NCBI GenBank assembly: GCA_002786025.1
Contig: NHNW01000039.1
Span: 62,001-126,000 of the forward strand
DNA: 64,000 nt
Origin: Zasmidium citrigriseum
Lineage: Eukaryota; Ascomycota; Dothideomycetes; Mycosphaerellales; Mycosphaerellaceae
Reading direction: 5' to 3'
The notes under the pieces were generated by a model, which was given only the letters and a program-made list of their open reading frames with translations, did no database searches and was not told the origin of the DNA. Shown here in pieces: positions 1 through 11,954 of the stretch. How positions within the stretch are numbered: the first letter of the stretch is position 1; each line of letters opens with the position of its first letter. The translations under genes were made by a program, and so were the position numbers.

Positions 1-110
1 GCGAAGACTCCCGCGACGATGGTCACGGCCTGTCCGAAGCCTTGACCTGTGCCTCCGCTCTGGTTCTGTTGGCCCTTTGCCATGGTGCGGATGTGATGCC
101 AGGCAGCCAT
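1..110 (-). CDS. Partial uncharacterised protein, N-terminus only (runs off left edge)
   Basis: The reverse strand is open from an ATG at 110 (or the in-frame ATG at 83) to the window edge, giving about 37 residues. The start region is Gln/Gly-rich (MAKGQQNQSG...) and leads into a hydrophobic stretch (AVTIVAGVFA) that could be the beginning of a membrane segment. The product is not recognisable from this much sequence. The reading frame is short, so the call rests on natural-looking composition and on a start followed by an uninterrupted frame. The sequence to the left would settle it. Confidence 0.4.
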   Translation of the reverse strand, partial: MAAWHHIRTMAKGQQNQSGGTGQGFGQAVTIVAGVF

Positions 111-1463
111 GCTTTGGCTCGGGGAGTTGTTTGGATTGTCGAGACTACCGCATCGCTGGCGTTTCGTCGCGACTCGTAGCGGTGTCGGGGTTCACGAGTC
201 GTGTATTGATCGAGCAAACAGTCAAGTCGAAGGAGGAGAATTCGGGGAGAAGTTGTCGTATTGCCTCTTTGATCACCAAGGGTCTCGAAGGTGCATGTGA
301 CAGCTTTGGTGAGGTCGTCACTGCAGGGTCATCATGCAGCGGCCGCCAAGAAAACGTGTCGACCTCGCGAACACCACCCTCCTTCTCTCTACTTCATCAA
401 CACTTACACTTTCTTCAACGAAATGCCAAAAGACACGTTCGGGACTGCAAAATTCAAGTTGGGTACCACATGAAAGCCTTTTCATGACGCGACGATGGAA
501 CGTGCAGTGCTTTACGAGGCATCCCGCATGACCAGGTGTCTCTCTTCGTCATCCCCAGGCGACCGATTGTGCCATGAAGGTACCCAGAGACCATAGCGGT
601 GGCACAGATTGCCTTTACGGCTTTTCCATCGACGTTCGGCCGGCCGGCGCAGTGCAGGACGCGCTCGGAAGACGACGGTCAGACTGGCACCACTCCCGTC
701 TTGCATTCTAGGATTCTAGGATTCTAGGAACATCGTGCTAAATGCTATCATCCTGTACGGCTCGAGCCCAGGCGTGACGAGTGGGACAATACAGCTATTG
801 CCATGCACCATCGTTGGAGCCCGACGAAAGCGAATCTTGGATCTGGGCTCGGTGGCACACGACCATCTCTTAGACACACGGAAACCACGATCTTGATAGC
901 GATTCCTGCCTATCTTCTACCGTGCCCTATCAGAAATCTTTGTGTGTTATGACTAGGATGCCAACAGGACGTCCCTTGGACAACGCTGGATGACGAGCAC
1001 GAATACGGTCCATGTGACGTCCAAGATTCGTATTTGCAATACCACAGATCAACCAGCAGCCTGATCTTGCACTCGGCGTCGTTATCTACGTCTTGGTGGT
1101 TGAAGTTACGCATCGACATGCTCTGCGTCCAAGTTTTCAACACCTCCAAGCCAGGGACTGCCGGCCTGTCAGCGTTTCGACTCATGGACACACGGAGCCA
1201 CGCCCTATCACCGTTTTCCCTCAAACTTCTAACTTTTCACATCTCATACTTGAGTTCAAGACGCGAACCGCACGTTTACAAGGGTAGGAGCTGTTGTTTT
1301 GTTTACTGTCTTAGATCCTCTCCTCTCTCACCATGTATATCATCAGTCATCGTGCGTCGCAGCTGCGCTTTTGGCGATGTCGTACCGCCTCTTCCCTTTT
1401 CTCGATGCATCCGTAATACCCACTAATTCAGTCCTTCATTTGGTACCACAGCCCGGTGATGAC
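111..1463. other. Intergenic, no convincing gene
   Basis: Short open frames occur on both strands but they overlap one another and have shadow-like composition. The only structure seen is a short 8-nt direct repeat, listed separately. The right part holds a pyrimidine-rich tract that may be the promoter or 5' leader of the next gene. Confidence 0.5.
705..728. repeat. Three tandem copies of ATTCTAGG
   Basis: Three perfect head-to-tail copies of the octamer ATTCTAGG lie in intergenic DNA. It is a minisatellite-scale repeat with no evident function. Confidence 0.8.
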
Positions 1464-2528
1464 ATGGCGAAACGCAGGGCGGATTCGGCATGTGAGAACC
1501 CCATAGCTAAACGACCATCAGTATCCCAGCTTGCAGCATCAATTGCATACAACGACTCGATCAAGATCGCCAAGAACAATGCAGGAAGAACACCTCTCAA
1601 AGAAATCACCCAATGGGACAATACACCTACTCCAAATGTGAGGTCCAGACCAAAACGCACACGCGAGAGCATCGCACCACAACAAACCAACCCACCGCTC
1701 AAGCCGGGCCTTGAGCTCGCGGGAAAACAACTCGAAACCCTCAAAGGCGAAGACATCGCCACAGTCAAAGAAGTCCTCCTCCTCCCAACAACCCTCTCCG
1801 TAATCAAACCCAACTGGCCCTTCTGCTTCGACGTAAACTGCACGCCCCAACTCGGTCCTCCTCTCCCCCAGTCCATCGCCGAAGACCTCTACGCCGAATA
1901 CGTCTGCTCGAGCCCCCTGCTCCGCCCAGGTAAACTCCCCTACTTCCACATCGGCAGCACAACGCTCGGCTTCCGCCTGCACTTCTACCTCATCCTCCCC
2001 AACGCCGGCGGCCCACCCCACGCCATCAACACGGGGCATTTGTCGGACGAAACCCTCCAAACCCTTTTCGATACCTGTATCAACCCGGCCCTCTGCGCCA
2101 CAGACCCCACCCGTCGGGGTTTCACCTCCTGGCTGCAAGCGATGAACGAATCAAACCTCAAACCGCTCAAGTCCCGGCGCGCACGCTCCACGATCCCAGA
2201 AATCCAGGAAGAACGCATCCACTGCTTTCATCTCGACGCCCTGTGGCGCTCTATCGAACATTGCGAGGATGATGGTGCGAGGGATCTTTTGGATGGGTTT
2301 GTGCTGGTGGCGTATGGCAATGTGGAGGGGCATAATTGGCATGAGGGGTGGAGGCCTAGTTGGGCGAGTTGGAAGAAAGATTGGGAGGGGGCGATTGAGG
2401 GACGGTTTTTGAAGGAGGAAAGCCGAATATTCATTGGCATGGATCTTGGGGTGGGGGTTGTTGGGGAGGATGAGAGGGCGATTAGGAGGAATTCGAGGTA
2501 TGAGAGGAATCGACGAGGAGGGAGATGA
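1464..2528 (+). CDS. Uncharacterised fungal protein
   Basis: One exon encodes about 354 aa when started at the ATG giving MAKRRADSACE. The frame stays open upstream to 1299, so a longer form (for example from the ATG at 1377) is possible. The first 100 residues are basic and Ser/Pro-rich and look disordered and possibly nuclear (AKRPS, RPKRTRES). The remainder looks folded, with a Trp-rich stretch near the C-terminus (HNWHEGWRPSWASW). No known domain was recognised. Codon composition shifts from C-ending codons in the first two thirds to G-rich in the last third, with no break in the frame. The length and open frame support a real gene; the function is unknown. Confidence 0.65.
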   Translation: MAKRRADSACENPIAKRPSVSQLAASIAYNDSIKIAKNNAGRTPLKEITQWDNTPTPNVRSRPKRTRESIAPQQTNPPLKPGLELAGKQLETLKGEDIATVKEVLLLPTTLSVIKPNWPFCFDVNCTPQLGPPLPQSIAEDLYAEYVCSSPLLRPGKLPYFHIGSTTLGFRLHFYLILPNAGGPPHAINTGHLSDETLQTLFDTCINPALCATDPTRRGFTSWLQAMNESNLKPLKSRRARSTIPEIQEERIHCFHLDALWRSIEHCEDDGARDLLDGFVLVAYGNVEGHNWHEGWRPSWASWKKDWEGAIEGRFLKEESRIFIGMDLGVGVVGEDERAIRRNSRYERNRRGGR

Positions 2529-3261
2529 GTAACATCGGCTGCTGGATGGTCGATCTTTTGATGTTGTATCGTTTCTCATTTTGTTTGAAGAGCTTGGGCA
2601 TGGGATCAGACTGTCAGTATTGTTTTGGACTCATTGTTGGAACACCTGCTGCCGCATCAAGGATTTCTCATATCTGTTCAACATGTACCTGTACGATCAT
2701 CTGTACGAATAACTTTAAAACTGTACTCATAACACCAGAATGCCATCTGTTCGAATACGACCTCTCTTCGGCTACGGAACATCCATCCCACCGACTCGGT
2801 ATCTCTCGACGGCTTAGCAAAGGCCTCTTCCGGTCAACGTGACAGCAGCTCGCAATCCTTCGACAACCTCTTCCAAGGCCAGCTTTCCTTTCAACCTCTA
2901 CAACCCTGACAGAATTCAACGACTTTCTTGATCGATCTGCAGATATGAACCGCCTCGCGTTTTCGTTCAAGCCGAGCTGACCAAGATAAGTCGACCGGCT
3001 GTGGTTCTCAATGGTCGAACTGCAGTGAAGCGTCCAAATTCTGACATGAGGATGGGTAGGGCAAGGAGTCCAGTCCGGTCACAAGCAGCGATGGCCCTCG
3101 CAGTGTAGCAATATGAATACATATACACGGGTGCTGATGCTTCGATCGAATACAACATTGATTCAAGTAAAGCAAACGTCTCACAGCGCATCAACGAAGC
3201 GGTAAAGAGAAACTCACAACCTCAAACGTCACAGAAAAAAAAACGATCAGAAAAAGGAACG
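2529..3261. other. Intergenic, nothing recognised
   Basis: No sustained coding frame is seen. The last 60 bases are A-rich (runs of A near 3235-3257), as expected of a 5' leader just before the cupin gene start. Confidence 0.5.
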
Positions 3262-3841
3262 ATGTCTCAATACATCACCACCTTCAACGATGCTGGCAAA
3301 GCCATCTTCTCACCCAAGATCCCCGTGGAGCAGAACCCCAAATCGATTCCTCTCGGAAAGATCACTTACCTCGTAAGCAAACAACAACCCCTAGTCGTCC
3401 GCGTCGATCATGGAGACGGTCTGCTAACAGCTTGTTCAGTACACAACCCACGCCCCTCCCACCCTCTCCAACGAAACCGACATCGACACCTACGCCCACG
3501 ACCGCATCCACGGCCTCCCACCAACCCAGCCCGTCCCCTCAAACGGCACAAACACCGCAATGATCGAACTCGCCCCAGGGGCAACAACTCCCAACCGCCG
3601 CACAATCACAGTGGGCGTCTTTGGGGTCTTGAAAGGCGTGGTGAGGTTGACGTTGGATTCGGGAGAAGAGAGAGTGCTCAAAGAAGGGGATGTGGTGGTG
3701 ATCAGGGCGGCGTTGCATTCTTGGAGGAATGAAAGTGAGACGGGGGTTGAGGACGGTGGGTGGGCGAAGTTGATGGTTTTTGCACAGAGTGTGGAGAGGT
3801 TTGAGATTGGTGGGGAGAGGGTCCAGGCGGTTTGGGATTAG
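3262..3841 (+). CDS. Cupin-fold small protein
   Basis: Two exons (3262-3372 and 3440-3841) joined across a GTAAGC...TTCAG intron give 171 aa. The second half carries a single cupin barrel: a Gly-rich beta core (TVGVFGVLKGVVRLTL), an ELKEGD-type turn, then VVIRAALHSWRNES, which matches the His-Trp-Asn signature of the fungal cupin_2 group. The family binds a metal or a small ligand in a beta barrel, and many members sit in catabolic or secondary-metabolite loci. Here no biosynthetic neighbours are seen. There is no signal peptide, so it is probably cytosolic. The reaction cannot be predicted. Confidence 0.8.
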
Positions 3842-4285
3842 GTCGTACTTGGTAGTGAGGTTGTTGTCGACCACATGTACGGTTCGTTCGATCTCGCGAT
3901 CGTTCGTGCGCTGTTCCTGTACACAACTCAATCACTTTTCTCTGAACATGTACTGTACCTGCCATTCTCAGCTAGTCGCCGACTTACTCCAACTCGCAAA
4001 CGCAGAAGCAGTGTTCGAGCAATCGGTGTTGAGACCGAGCTGCTGTAGCGTCGAATGGCGCACTTTGCGTGCCTGGTGATCATCCAGGCCGAGGCATGAC
4101 GTTCCAATTTGACTCGCTACGAAGACTTCAATAGTGTCGTTGGTAGAGCTGCATGGGTATTAAGTATTGAACTCTGCCTTCCATTAGTTTTGCCCACGAG
4201 AATTCGTTAGCAGCGACACTTGCAAGGGATAGAAATTGCATCAAACGAACAAACTTGAGCCAAACCGCAGACGAACGCAAGCAAA
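3842..4285. other. Intergenic between cupin and HsbA genes
   Basis: No coding frame is supported. The sequence serves as the 3' flank of the cupin gene and the 5' flank of the secreted-protein gene. No clear TATA element was picked out. Confidence 0.5.
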
Positions 4286-4837
4286 ATGAGATTCTCACTC
4301 ACCACCGCCCTTCTGGCTACCACAGCCCTCGCCTCCCCGGTGAAACCCAGAGACGAACTCGTCGACTCCCTCATAACCGCCCAAACCCTCATCCAGGATG
4401 TCAACAACATCCACCAGGGCGTCCTGAGCCTCGACAAGCACGTCCAGGCCTACAACGGCAACCCGCTCAGCGAAACACCTCTCATCGGGGACTTCACCGC
4501 CATCCACCTCGCGAACCGCAAAGGCTTCGCAGACGCCAACCTGCGGCAATCACCCTTCAACGCCAGCGACTCTCACGACATCGTGCAGTTCACCATCGAT
4601 ACTGTCGGTGAGAGCATCCCGGCGGCGGTGGAGAGCACGAAGGAGAAGAAGCCGCTGTTCGAGAAGTCCGGCCAGAATCCGATCATTGTGGGGACTTTGA
4701 AAGTGTTGTTGAATGATCATGATACGTTTTCCGCGGCGCTGGTGAAGAAGATTAGTGCGGATTTTGAGAGGGCGGATGCGGTCGTGGCGAAGATCCACAA
4801 TGCTATACAGAGTGGGATTGATTATTTCTCCTCTTAG
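4286..4837 (+). CDS. HsbA-type hydrophobic-surface-binding / cell-wall galactomannoprotein family
   Basis: A single exon encodes 183 aa. Residues 1-17 form a clear signal peptide (MRFSLTTALLATTALAS) followed by a charged mature start. The mature part is helical, with regularly spaced hydrophobic residues (LITAQTLIQDVNNIHQGVL, DTFSAALVKKI), as in the HsbA/Mp1p family (PF12296). Members are secreted or wall-bound. Aspergillus HsbA binds hydrophobic surfaces and recruits cutinase-like enzymes, and Mp1p-like members bind lipids. One N-glycosylation site (NAS) is visible. The family call rests on the overall pattern; the exact role here is inferred. Confidence 0.8.
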   Translation: MRFSLTTALLATTALASPVKPRDELVDSLITAQTLIQDVNNIHQGVLSLDKHVQAYNGNPLSETPLIGDFTAIHLANRKGFADANLRQSPFNASDSHDIVQFTIDTVGESIPAAVESTKEKKPLFEKSGQNPIIVGTLKVLLNDHDTFSAALVKKISADFERADAVVAKIHNAIQSGIDYFSS

Positions 4838-7101
4838 CATATGATAGTTGTGGAGATGAAGGAGACGCTGGTGATGTTAGTCGAGCCATGAGAAATGTCG
4901 AAATTGTTCTACGACTCTGAGGTTGCATGCTTCTGCGTTTCCGATTTACGAAGCTGAGTCGTGTCCTTGATCTTAACCGTTGGAACGGTTCGGTATCATG
5001 ACTGTTATGCCTGTTCTCAACGTCAGTGTGGAGTCAAGTCACCGTATTGCCTGTCAGAGCACATGGTTGATGCTTTCTGAGCGACCATGGGTCTGGAACA
5101 TGTAGATCTGTCCCCGTCGGCTTGGTTGGCCTGAAATAAATGGTATATGTGCTGCGTGGTGACGGAGTGACGGAGTGGTGATGTTCCAAAGGTCGAACGT
5201 TGGAAGCTGCGAACACATGTGACTGTGACATTGCTGGAGGCAATCGAACGATGCTTGCCCGTTCAATGAAATCCATGGCCGAAGATCGGGTAACGCAATA
5301 GCTGCACAGCAGGACGCATCCACGACCTGTCGAGACCAGAAGGTCGGTCGTAACCGTCAGCCTCTGCATCCATTCGATATCCTGAAACGGCGTTACCCAG
5401 CACAGGTGCCATAGTACTGGAAGAGTAATGGGCGAATGAAATTACGGACCTGGCATTGCCGAGTCGTGCCATCCAGCCTGGCACATGTGTGACGCCACGG
5501 CGAGTCAGTGGTACTCGATGGTAGCTTTTCCAGAAGTAAGCGTCTTGAAGAAGTGGTGCACGTTTGAACAGAGTGGTCAGCAGAACGTGCATGCGTAACG
5601 CGTGCTTGTTACGCTGTGCACCCAATGCCGTACTCCAGAGCTTTGTGCAGTATCACCGTCGCACAGCATCGAGCTGACTTGACAAGGCCACCACTGACGA
5701 GTCGTTGATCGATATGCACGTGCACTCCAGGATGCACATGTACGTGATGCCTGCAGATGCAGGTCAATGAAGTCATTGCCTCGCCGCAGAATTCTCCTCG
5801 ATCGTTGATAGCGGTGGTTTGTGCAGAAGGAGATGGTCTGGAAGCGCTGGTATAGTTGTTGTGATGGCGATGCTGTTTCTCGAGCTGGTGAGGAGCAATT
5901 GCTGCTTTGAGGTGACGTTCTCTCACCCTTGTCAGCGCGGTGGGCTAGGCCCCTGGGATCCCTGCCAGGAGACTGGGGATGGAGAGATTTCTGGGGAAGG
6001 AGATGAGCACCAGCTTCTTTCCTCTCACATCCCATCATCAGCTGTTCTTGATAAGAAGTTCGCTTCAACATCGACTTGGCGAAGACGATGAATAAGGGTG
6101 CAGCCGAGCGTTTCCTCACAGCCAGCCACGTCGACATCGTGAACGCCCCTGGCGTCTGTCGGTCTGGAGCCGAGTTTAGCCCTGGAGATGGCGTTTCGTC
6201 AGCAACCTGGCGAGCATCCCCCAAGCCCAGTGAGTTCTTTTCTGCGCGAATTCCTTCGAGGGGAAGACATCAATCGAGCCTAGACTGCCTTTTGACTCCG
6301 GCACGCGCAGAAGACGATATCAGATTGAGCGGTTCACGTGAGGTGGAGATACCGATATAGGCACCCTTCGATATAGATCGGCAAGGTGGAGACGGACGGC
6401 CGTTGATTCCAGCTCACACTCCGCGCGGAGCGGGCTTCCTAAATTGACCTCACCCTCGACAACCGGGTTGGAGGTCGACGTCCCACCGGAGCCAGCGTCG
6501 CGTTGCAGCGCAAAGGGCGTCTATGCGCAGGACGGGGCGTCAAGAGGGCGAATGGAGGTGGTCGCGGCGGGATAGGTGTTGGTGTTATGCGGGTGTTGAA
6601 ACGCACTTGTCTCCTCGTGGGCAGCAGGATCTCGCCCCCGAATGCAGACGCATGGCGCGGCTGCAAGGGCAGCAGACCCGGGGCAAACTCAGTCGGCGGC
6701 AGCGAGGGCCTTGATTCGCGTATGTTTCGACGGGCGCTGATCCCAGCCGCTAATGCAAGGTCTCCGTAGCACACAACGGCCCTTCGATGCGCACCAGCAG
6801 CACCTCAAAGCCCGTCTGAGGTTCCTCGACTTCACCTCCCACGGTGCGACGCTGTTCATCATCCCATTCCACCAGACCGCTACCTCACCCTCCGCTCCGC
6901 TGGCCACACCGACGCCCACCCGGCGATGCTGCCGGCTCCCTTTTCTTTGACCTGCAGCATGACTTTGTTCTCGACTGCCATTGACTGAGCCGCATTCTTC
7001 AACTTTACCGAGACAAGACAAAGACTCGACCTTCGTCGCCACCCTGGAAACTCGCCATTGCGAAGGTACGCTCTGTACCTCCAACAACCACCACCACGAT
7101 C
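4838..7101. other. Long intergenic stretch, no supported gene
   Basis: About 2.3 kb separates the HsbA gene from the sugar transporter. Several overlapping open frames exist, the longest on the reverse strand at 5577-6224, but they have no domain, start or splice pattern that would support them. The right end is probably the long regulated promoter of the transporter. A 12-bp GC palindrome in it is listed separately. Confidence 0.5.
6419..6430. promoter_or_regulatory. Perfect 12-bp palindrome in transporter upstream region
   Basis: CTCCGCGCGGAG is a perfect inverted repeat containing opposed CCG/CGG triplets, the half-site type bound by Zn2Cys6 dimers. It lies about 670 bp upstream of the sugar transporter start. 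A role as an operator is only a suggestion from its form and position. Confidence 0.25.
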
Positions 7102-8871
7102 ATGGCGACCGTCGAGCGTATTGAGGCGCCGGTGACGGTCAAGGCCTACCTCATGTGCACATTTGCTGCATTCGCCGGCATTCTCTTTGGATACGACACG
7201 GGATACATCTCCTCCGTCCTCGGCATGGAGGCCTTCAAGTCCCACTACGGCCATCCAGTCCAACCCAGCGACGAAAATCCGGGCGGCTACAGCTACGACA
7301 CCTGGCAGAAGTCACTTATTGTATCCATACTGGCTGCGGGAACCTTCTTTGGAGCCCTTGGGTCTGGATACTTTGCTGATCGATTTGGAAGGCGCAGCAC
7401 CATTATCGGTCCAGGCTGTGGAACTTTCATCGTCGGCGTCACCGTCCAAGTCGCCGTCCCAAACATCGCAGGCATAGTAGTTGGCAGGTTTGTGGCAGGG
7501 CTTGGAGTAGGAGTCGTTTCGGCCATCAACATCCTCTACATGTCTGAGATCGCCCCGCGCAAAGTCAGAGGAGCCATGGTTTCGGGATATCAGTTCGCCA
7601 TCACCATTGGCATTATGTTGGCCAGTTGCGTTGGCTACGCGAACGAGCACTCGACGAACTCAGGCGCCTACCGAATCCCGATCGCAGTACAATATCTCTG
7701 GGCCATCATTTTGGCAACAGGCCTTTTCTTTCTACCTGAGAGCCCGCGCTATTGGGTCAAGAACAATCGACTGGACAAAGCGGCAAACGCCTTGGCGCGA
7801 GTTCGAGGCCAAGACCCGTCGTCAACATACATCGAAGACGAACTGGCCGAGATCGTCGCTAATTGTGACTACGAACGACAGATGGGCGAAGTTAGCTGGC
7901 TGGGATGCTTCTCGGGCGGTATCACTAATTCTAACTCCAACGCTCGGAAGGTCTTCATCGGCACCACGCTACAAATGATGCAGCAATGGACTGGCATCAA
8001 CTTCATCTTCTACTACGTACGCCGATGCTTCTACTTTTTCTGTTACACAACTTACTGACATCGCCAACAGAACGTCACCTTCTTCAACCAAATCAACATC
8101 GAAGACCCTTTTCTCATCGGCATGGTCACCACCATCGTCAACGTCGCCGGCACGCCCATTGCTTTCTATGCTATCGAAAAGTTCGGCCGCAGAGCTCTCC
8201 TCATCTGGGGCGCGTTGGGCATGTGCGTCTGCGAATTTACCATTGCCATTGTTGGAATCTCCGCCTCCACCGAGTCGGATGTCGCCAACGGGATCCTCAT
8301 CGCCTTCGTCTGTGTCTATGTTTTCATCTTTGCCGCAACTTGGGTAAGTCTGAATCTCTCCACTCGACGTAGTCATACTTGTACTGACATATCTCTATAG
8401 GGTCCCACAGCCTGGGTCGTCATTGGCGAAATTTTCCAACTGCCCATCCGCAGCAAGGCTGTCGCCCTCAGCACCGCATCCAACTGGTTCTGGAACTGCA
8501 TCATCGGCGTTATCACGCCTTTCATGACGGATGTAAACCAGGGAGGTCTCGGCGTCAAAGTCTTCTTCGTCTGGGGCAGCACATGTCTCTTCTGTGCTCT
8601 ATTCGCCTGGATCTTCGTTCCAGAGACGAAGGGGCTTACTTTGGAACAAGTCAACGATATGGTAAGCTTTCGACTTCAAGAAAACACTAGGATTGTAGAA
8701 CTGACTTTGTGTGCCCCGCAGATGGAAGAATCCCCCGCCTACATGTCCAAGAAATGGAAACCTCGAGCGACTTTCGGCGAAGACCTCACCGCGTACGGCC
8801 GTCGCAGCGCCCCGAGTACCATGGAAGGGGCACAACCGAAGATCGAATCGTTTATCGAGATGGGCCGATGA
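7102..8871 (+). CDS. MFS hexose/sugar transporter
   Basis: Four exons (7102-8016, 8071-8343, 8401-8661, 8722-8871) keep phase and encode 532 aa, the usual length for the sugar porter family with twelve membrane helices. Family signatures are present in order: GYDTGY in helix 1, DRFGRR in the 2-3 loop, PESPRYWVK after helix 6, QQWTGINFIFYY in helix 7, FGRR in loop 8-9 and PETKGLTLEQV after helix 12. It should import a monosaccharide across the plasma membrane by proton symport. It resembles the HXT/RGT2-like high-affinity glucose group, but the substrate cannot be fixed by eye. The third intron is 60 nt with no stop, so its retention would keep the frame. Confidence 0.93.
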
Positions 8872-9333
8872 CAATGAGAGCAAGGCGTTTATGAGGAGTT
8901 TGGAGTAAATGAAGAGACGGAGACACTGAGCCGTCGAACTTGGACATGGGAATCAAGGATTCAGGAGAAGGACTGAGTTGGATTGCTTTTTCGTTGTTTC
9001 TTTGCTTTTTGATGATGATACCCTGGGACGAACCGACAATTTTTTGTCGAAATGGAATGGATTCTGTATGTTGTTTAATGCACGAAGGCATGGCATTGAA
9101 GAGACAGGACAGAGGGACTGTAGGATAGTGTCTGAAGTGGATGAGAAATCGATGGATACACTGTCACTAGTAGTGCTTAGTTGTAAAGCCTAGAAGAGAG
9201 AGAACGATAGATGAGACCTCACCTCCAACAAGGGCCGTGACCCTTTCCACGTCAACGGAGTGCATGTTCCAACGCGACTTTCACAATTACTTCGTTAACG
9301 CTAGGCTAGCCCGGGACTCTGGCCTCCCATCTC
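8872..9333. other. Convergent 3' flanks, nothing recognised
   Basis: This is the tail-to-tail spacer between the sugar transporter (+) and the alcohol dehydrogenase (-). It is AT-richer than the coding DNA and has no supported frame. It probably holds both polyadenylation regions. Confidence 0.5.
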
Positions 9334-10621
9334 TCAGTCCATCGTCAACACAGCCCTAAACCTCACCTTCCCGCTCAACATATGATCCAGCGCCTCATTC
9401 GCTTTCTCCAGCGGGAACTTCTCAATCATGCACTTGATGTTATGAATCCTCGCAAACTCAATCGCCTCCTCACTGTCCAAGGCATGTCCCGAAGGCCAGC
9501 CGTGCACCGACAAGCCCTTGAGCACCATCTGCACAGTATCCACGGGGACAGGTCCGATAGCCGTGAACAGCAACAACTTGCCCCGATTGCCCAATCCACC
9601 CAGCAAAGGCGTGATGACTTCAGGGTTCGGAGCCGTAACAACAATCATAGCCGCACCACCAAGAGCCTGCAGAGCCTCGCCAACATCCTGCGCTTGCGTG
9701 TCGATGTAGTCCGTCGCGCCGAGCTTCATGGCGAAGTCCTTCTTCGCGGAGCCGCGAGAGAGGGCGACGGCGCGGTAGCCCATTTGGCGGGCGTAGGCGA
9801 TTGCAAGATGGCCCAGACCTCCGAGACCTTGGACCGCGACGATTTCGCCTTGGGGAACGTTGAGCTGCCGCATGCCGTTGAAGACTGTCACGCCTGCGCA
9901 GAGGAGAGGCGCGACTTCGGCTGGGTCCATGTCTTTGGGGATGCGGACGGCTGCTTCGGTGCGGAGGGTGGCGTATTCGCCGTAGCCGCCGTCTCTCATG
10001 ACCTATAGTTCAAGTACAGGTTAGCGGGTATTTCAGCACTTCTTCCTCTTTGATGTACGCACGCCGTTGATAGTCTTGTTGTCACACATTTGGAAGTTTC
10101 CGCGATTGCACGCTTTACAAGTGAGGTCATGTCCACCGTGCCAGGGCCCTCCAACGCGGTCACCGACTTTCCATTTCTTCTCGGTGTCTGGGACTTGGAC
10201 CACGGTGCCGATGAATTCGTGGCCGAGACGTTGGATGCCTCTGGAATCAGGCGATTAGCTGGTGTCGAAGATCACAGAGAAGTGAAACTACTTACGGAGG
10301 ACCCATATCCCCATGCAAAACATGGGCATCGCTATGGCAGACACCACACGCATGGACTTTGATCAAAATCTCCCCAGCCTTCATCTCCGGCACAGGAACC
10401 TCCTTGATCTCCAATGGCTTGTTGGCTTCCACCAGGACAGCCGCCTTCATGGTCTTGGGGATCTGCGACATCTTGGAATCGGTCACTTTGGATCCAGTGG
10501 TGGTGGCAGGTGCAGTCGTGGTTTGGGGAACAGTGCTCTGTCTCTTGGAAGCAGTGCCCTCAGAAGTGTTGTCTTTGTCTTTCTTGCTGCCAATGCCGAG
10601 TTTGTCGGCAATCTTCTTCAT
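9334..10621 (-). CDS. Zinc-dependent alcohol dehydrogenase with N-terminal extension
   Basis: Three exons on the reverse strand (10621-10296, 10240-10063, 10002-9334) give 390 aa. From residue 58 (MKAAVLVEANKPLEI) it is a standard medium-chain ADH: CGVCHSD with a catalytic-zinc Cys, GHEFIG, a structural-zinc region in which the first of the usual four Cys is replaced (HDLTCKACNRGNFQMC), and the NAD(P) motif GLGGLGHLA. It oxidises alcohols or reduces aldehydes, probably in the cytosol. The first 50 residues are unusual: a Lys-rich start (MKKIADKLGIGSKKDKD) and then Ser/Thr/Pro low complexity. Internal ATGs at residues 51 and 58 could be the main start. Confidence 0.9.
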
Positions 10622-11954
10622 GTGGGAGAGGTCGAGCAGAAGGCGGTAGTGGTGACCTCAGAGCGGGACCACTTGGATTGACTGAGTTTGGAAGGAGGTG
10701 ACGTCTGGCTTTGCTTCTGCCCAGCAAATCGAAACTCGCAGCTAGGAGAACATCAAGAACAGGAAAGTGCGACCTACCTTGCCTTTATACAAATCATGCT
10801 TCCTCCTGCCTAACGGCCTCCTCCCCGCGGCGGGTGCGATCGAATCAAACAACCACCAAAACAAAGCACCAGGAAGCTTTTGGCCGGCAGCAGAGCTCTA
10901 GCAAGCTAGGGCGTCTGCGAGGAGGTAGTCGGCCTTGCCTGAAGGAGCAACCTACATCCCGAAGAGACCAGTGCAAGTTGCAGCTTTTGCTGAAACGCCC
11001 GCCTGCATTGAAGTAGCCAGTGTTGGCCCGCGGATAGGAACCGGATGAGAGGTGTAAAAGCCGTGGATGATGAGCGACTTCGCTATGGCCGGAGTTGAGG
11101 ACGTGTTTCTCCCTGAGCCGTTGTCTCTTTCAAGTAATTCAGATATACGAGCTCGTTGCATCCTGCAATCGTCAGCCATCCTATCTTCCGCATCGCAGGG
11201 GAACGACCAACCGACCTCGCTTGCCTGGACTTTGGTTCACCGGTGCTTCCATTCTCCGGTCCCATCATGCCCACATGGCCTTCCTTCGCGTAGACGCAAA
11301 GTATATCATGCATGATAGATAAGAGCTTGAGTAAGTCGTCTTGATGACAATGCAGACAGAATGTTGGACGAGGTGTGGTTGATGGGCGTCAGCGCATGTG
11401 GACTTGGCTGCCCAATGCCGTGCACAAACTCGTGCGAAGAAAAGCCGCGCAGCAATGTCAGAGGCATTGAAGAATCTCTAACGACTGAGATCGAGGAGGT
11501 GAGGTCAAACGCCATTTTATATCGCGTTGCATGCACGACCTTGATGGCCTCATGGGTGTACCCTCGTCTATGCCGCAGCCGGAGACATACTCGGTATTGG
11601 TATGACACAGTAAATTCAACACTGGTGAAGCAAACTAGTATCCTTTCTTTCTCTCAAGAATCCCATCTGCGCTGCTTCCCACACAGAATAGGCGCGGGGG
11701 GAACTGTCTGTACACGTGTTGGATGATAGTATTCGAACCCCTCCCACTGCCAAAGACCAAACCAACCATATGACACGCCAACCCAATGCAACTATGATTT
11801 CGCTTGCAGGAACGTGCAGCAACAAGGATGATCAGAAGCAAGCACACTCATTCAAACGCCCCGGATCTTCCGTTCCTTTCTTTCCCAATTCTGACGATTC
11901 GTTTGGTATATCTTCTGGTCTCCTGCCATTACGTTTCATTCGTCATCGTTGTGT
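10622..11954. other. Intergenic, no supported gene
   Basis: The sequence lies 5' of the alcohol dehydrogenase and 3' of the mannosyltransferase. Only short overlapping frames with shadow-like composition were seen. Confidence 0.5.

Noticed and set aside
1539..2138. 199-aa reverse frame opposite the uncharacterised gene
   Set aside because: It is the antisense shadow of the forward coding frame, recognisable by long Gly/Glu/Val runs from complemented codons.
5577..6224. 215-aa open frame on the reverse strand
   Set aside because: Composition is irregular, several other frames overlap it on both strands, and no domain or signal was seen. It is probably chance in GC-rich DNA.
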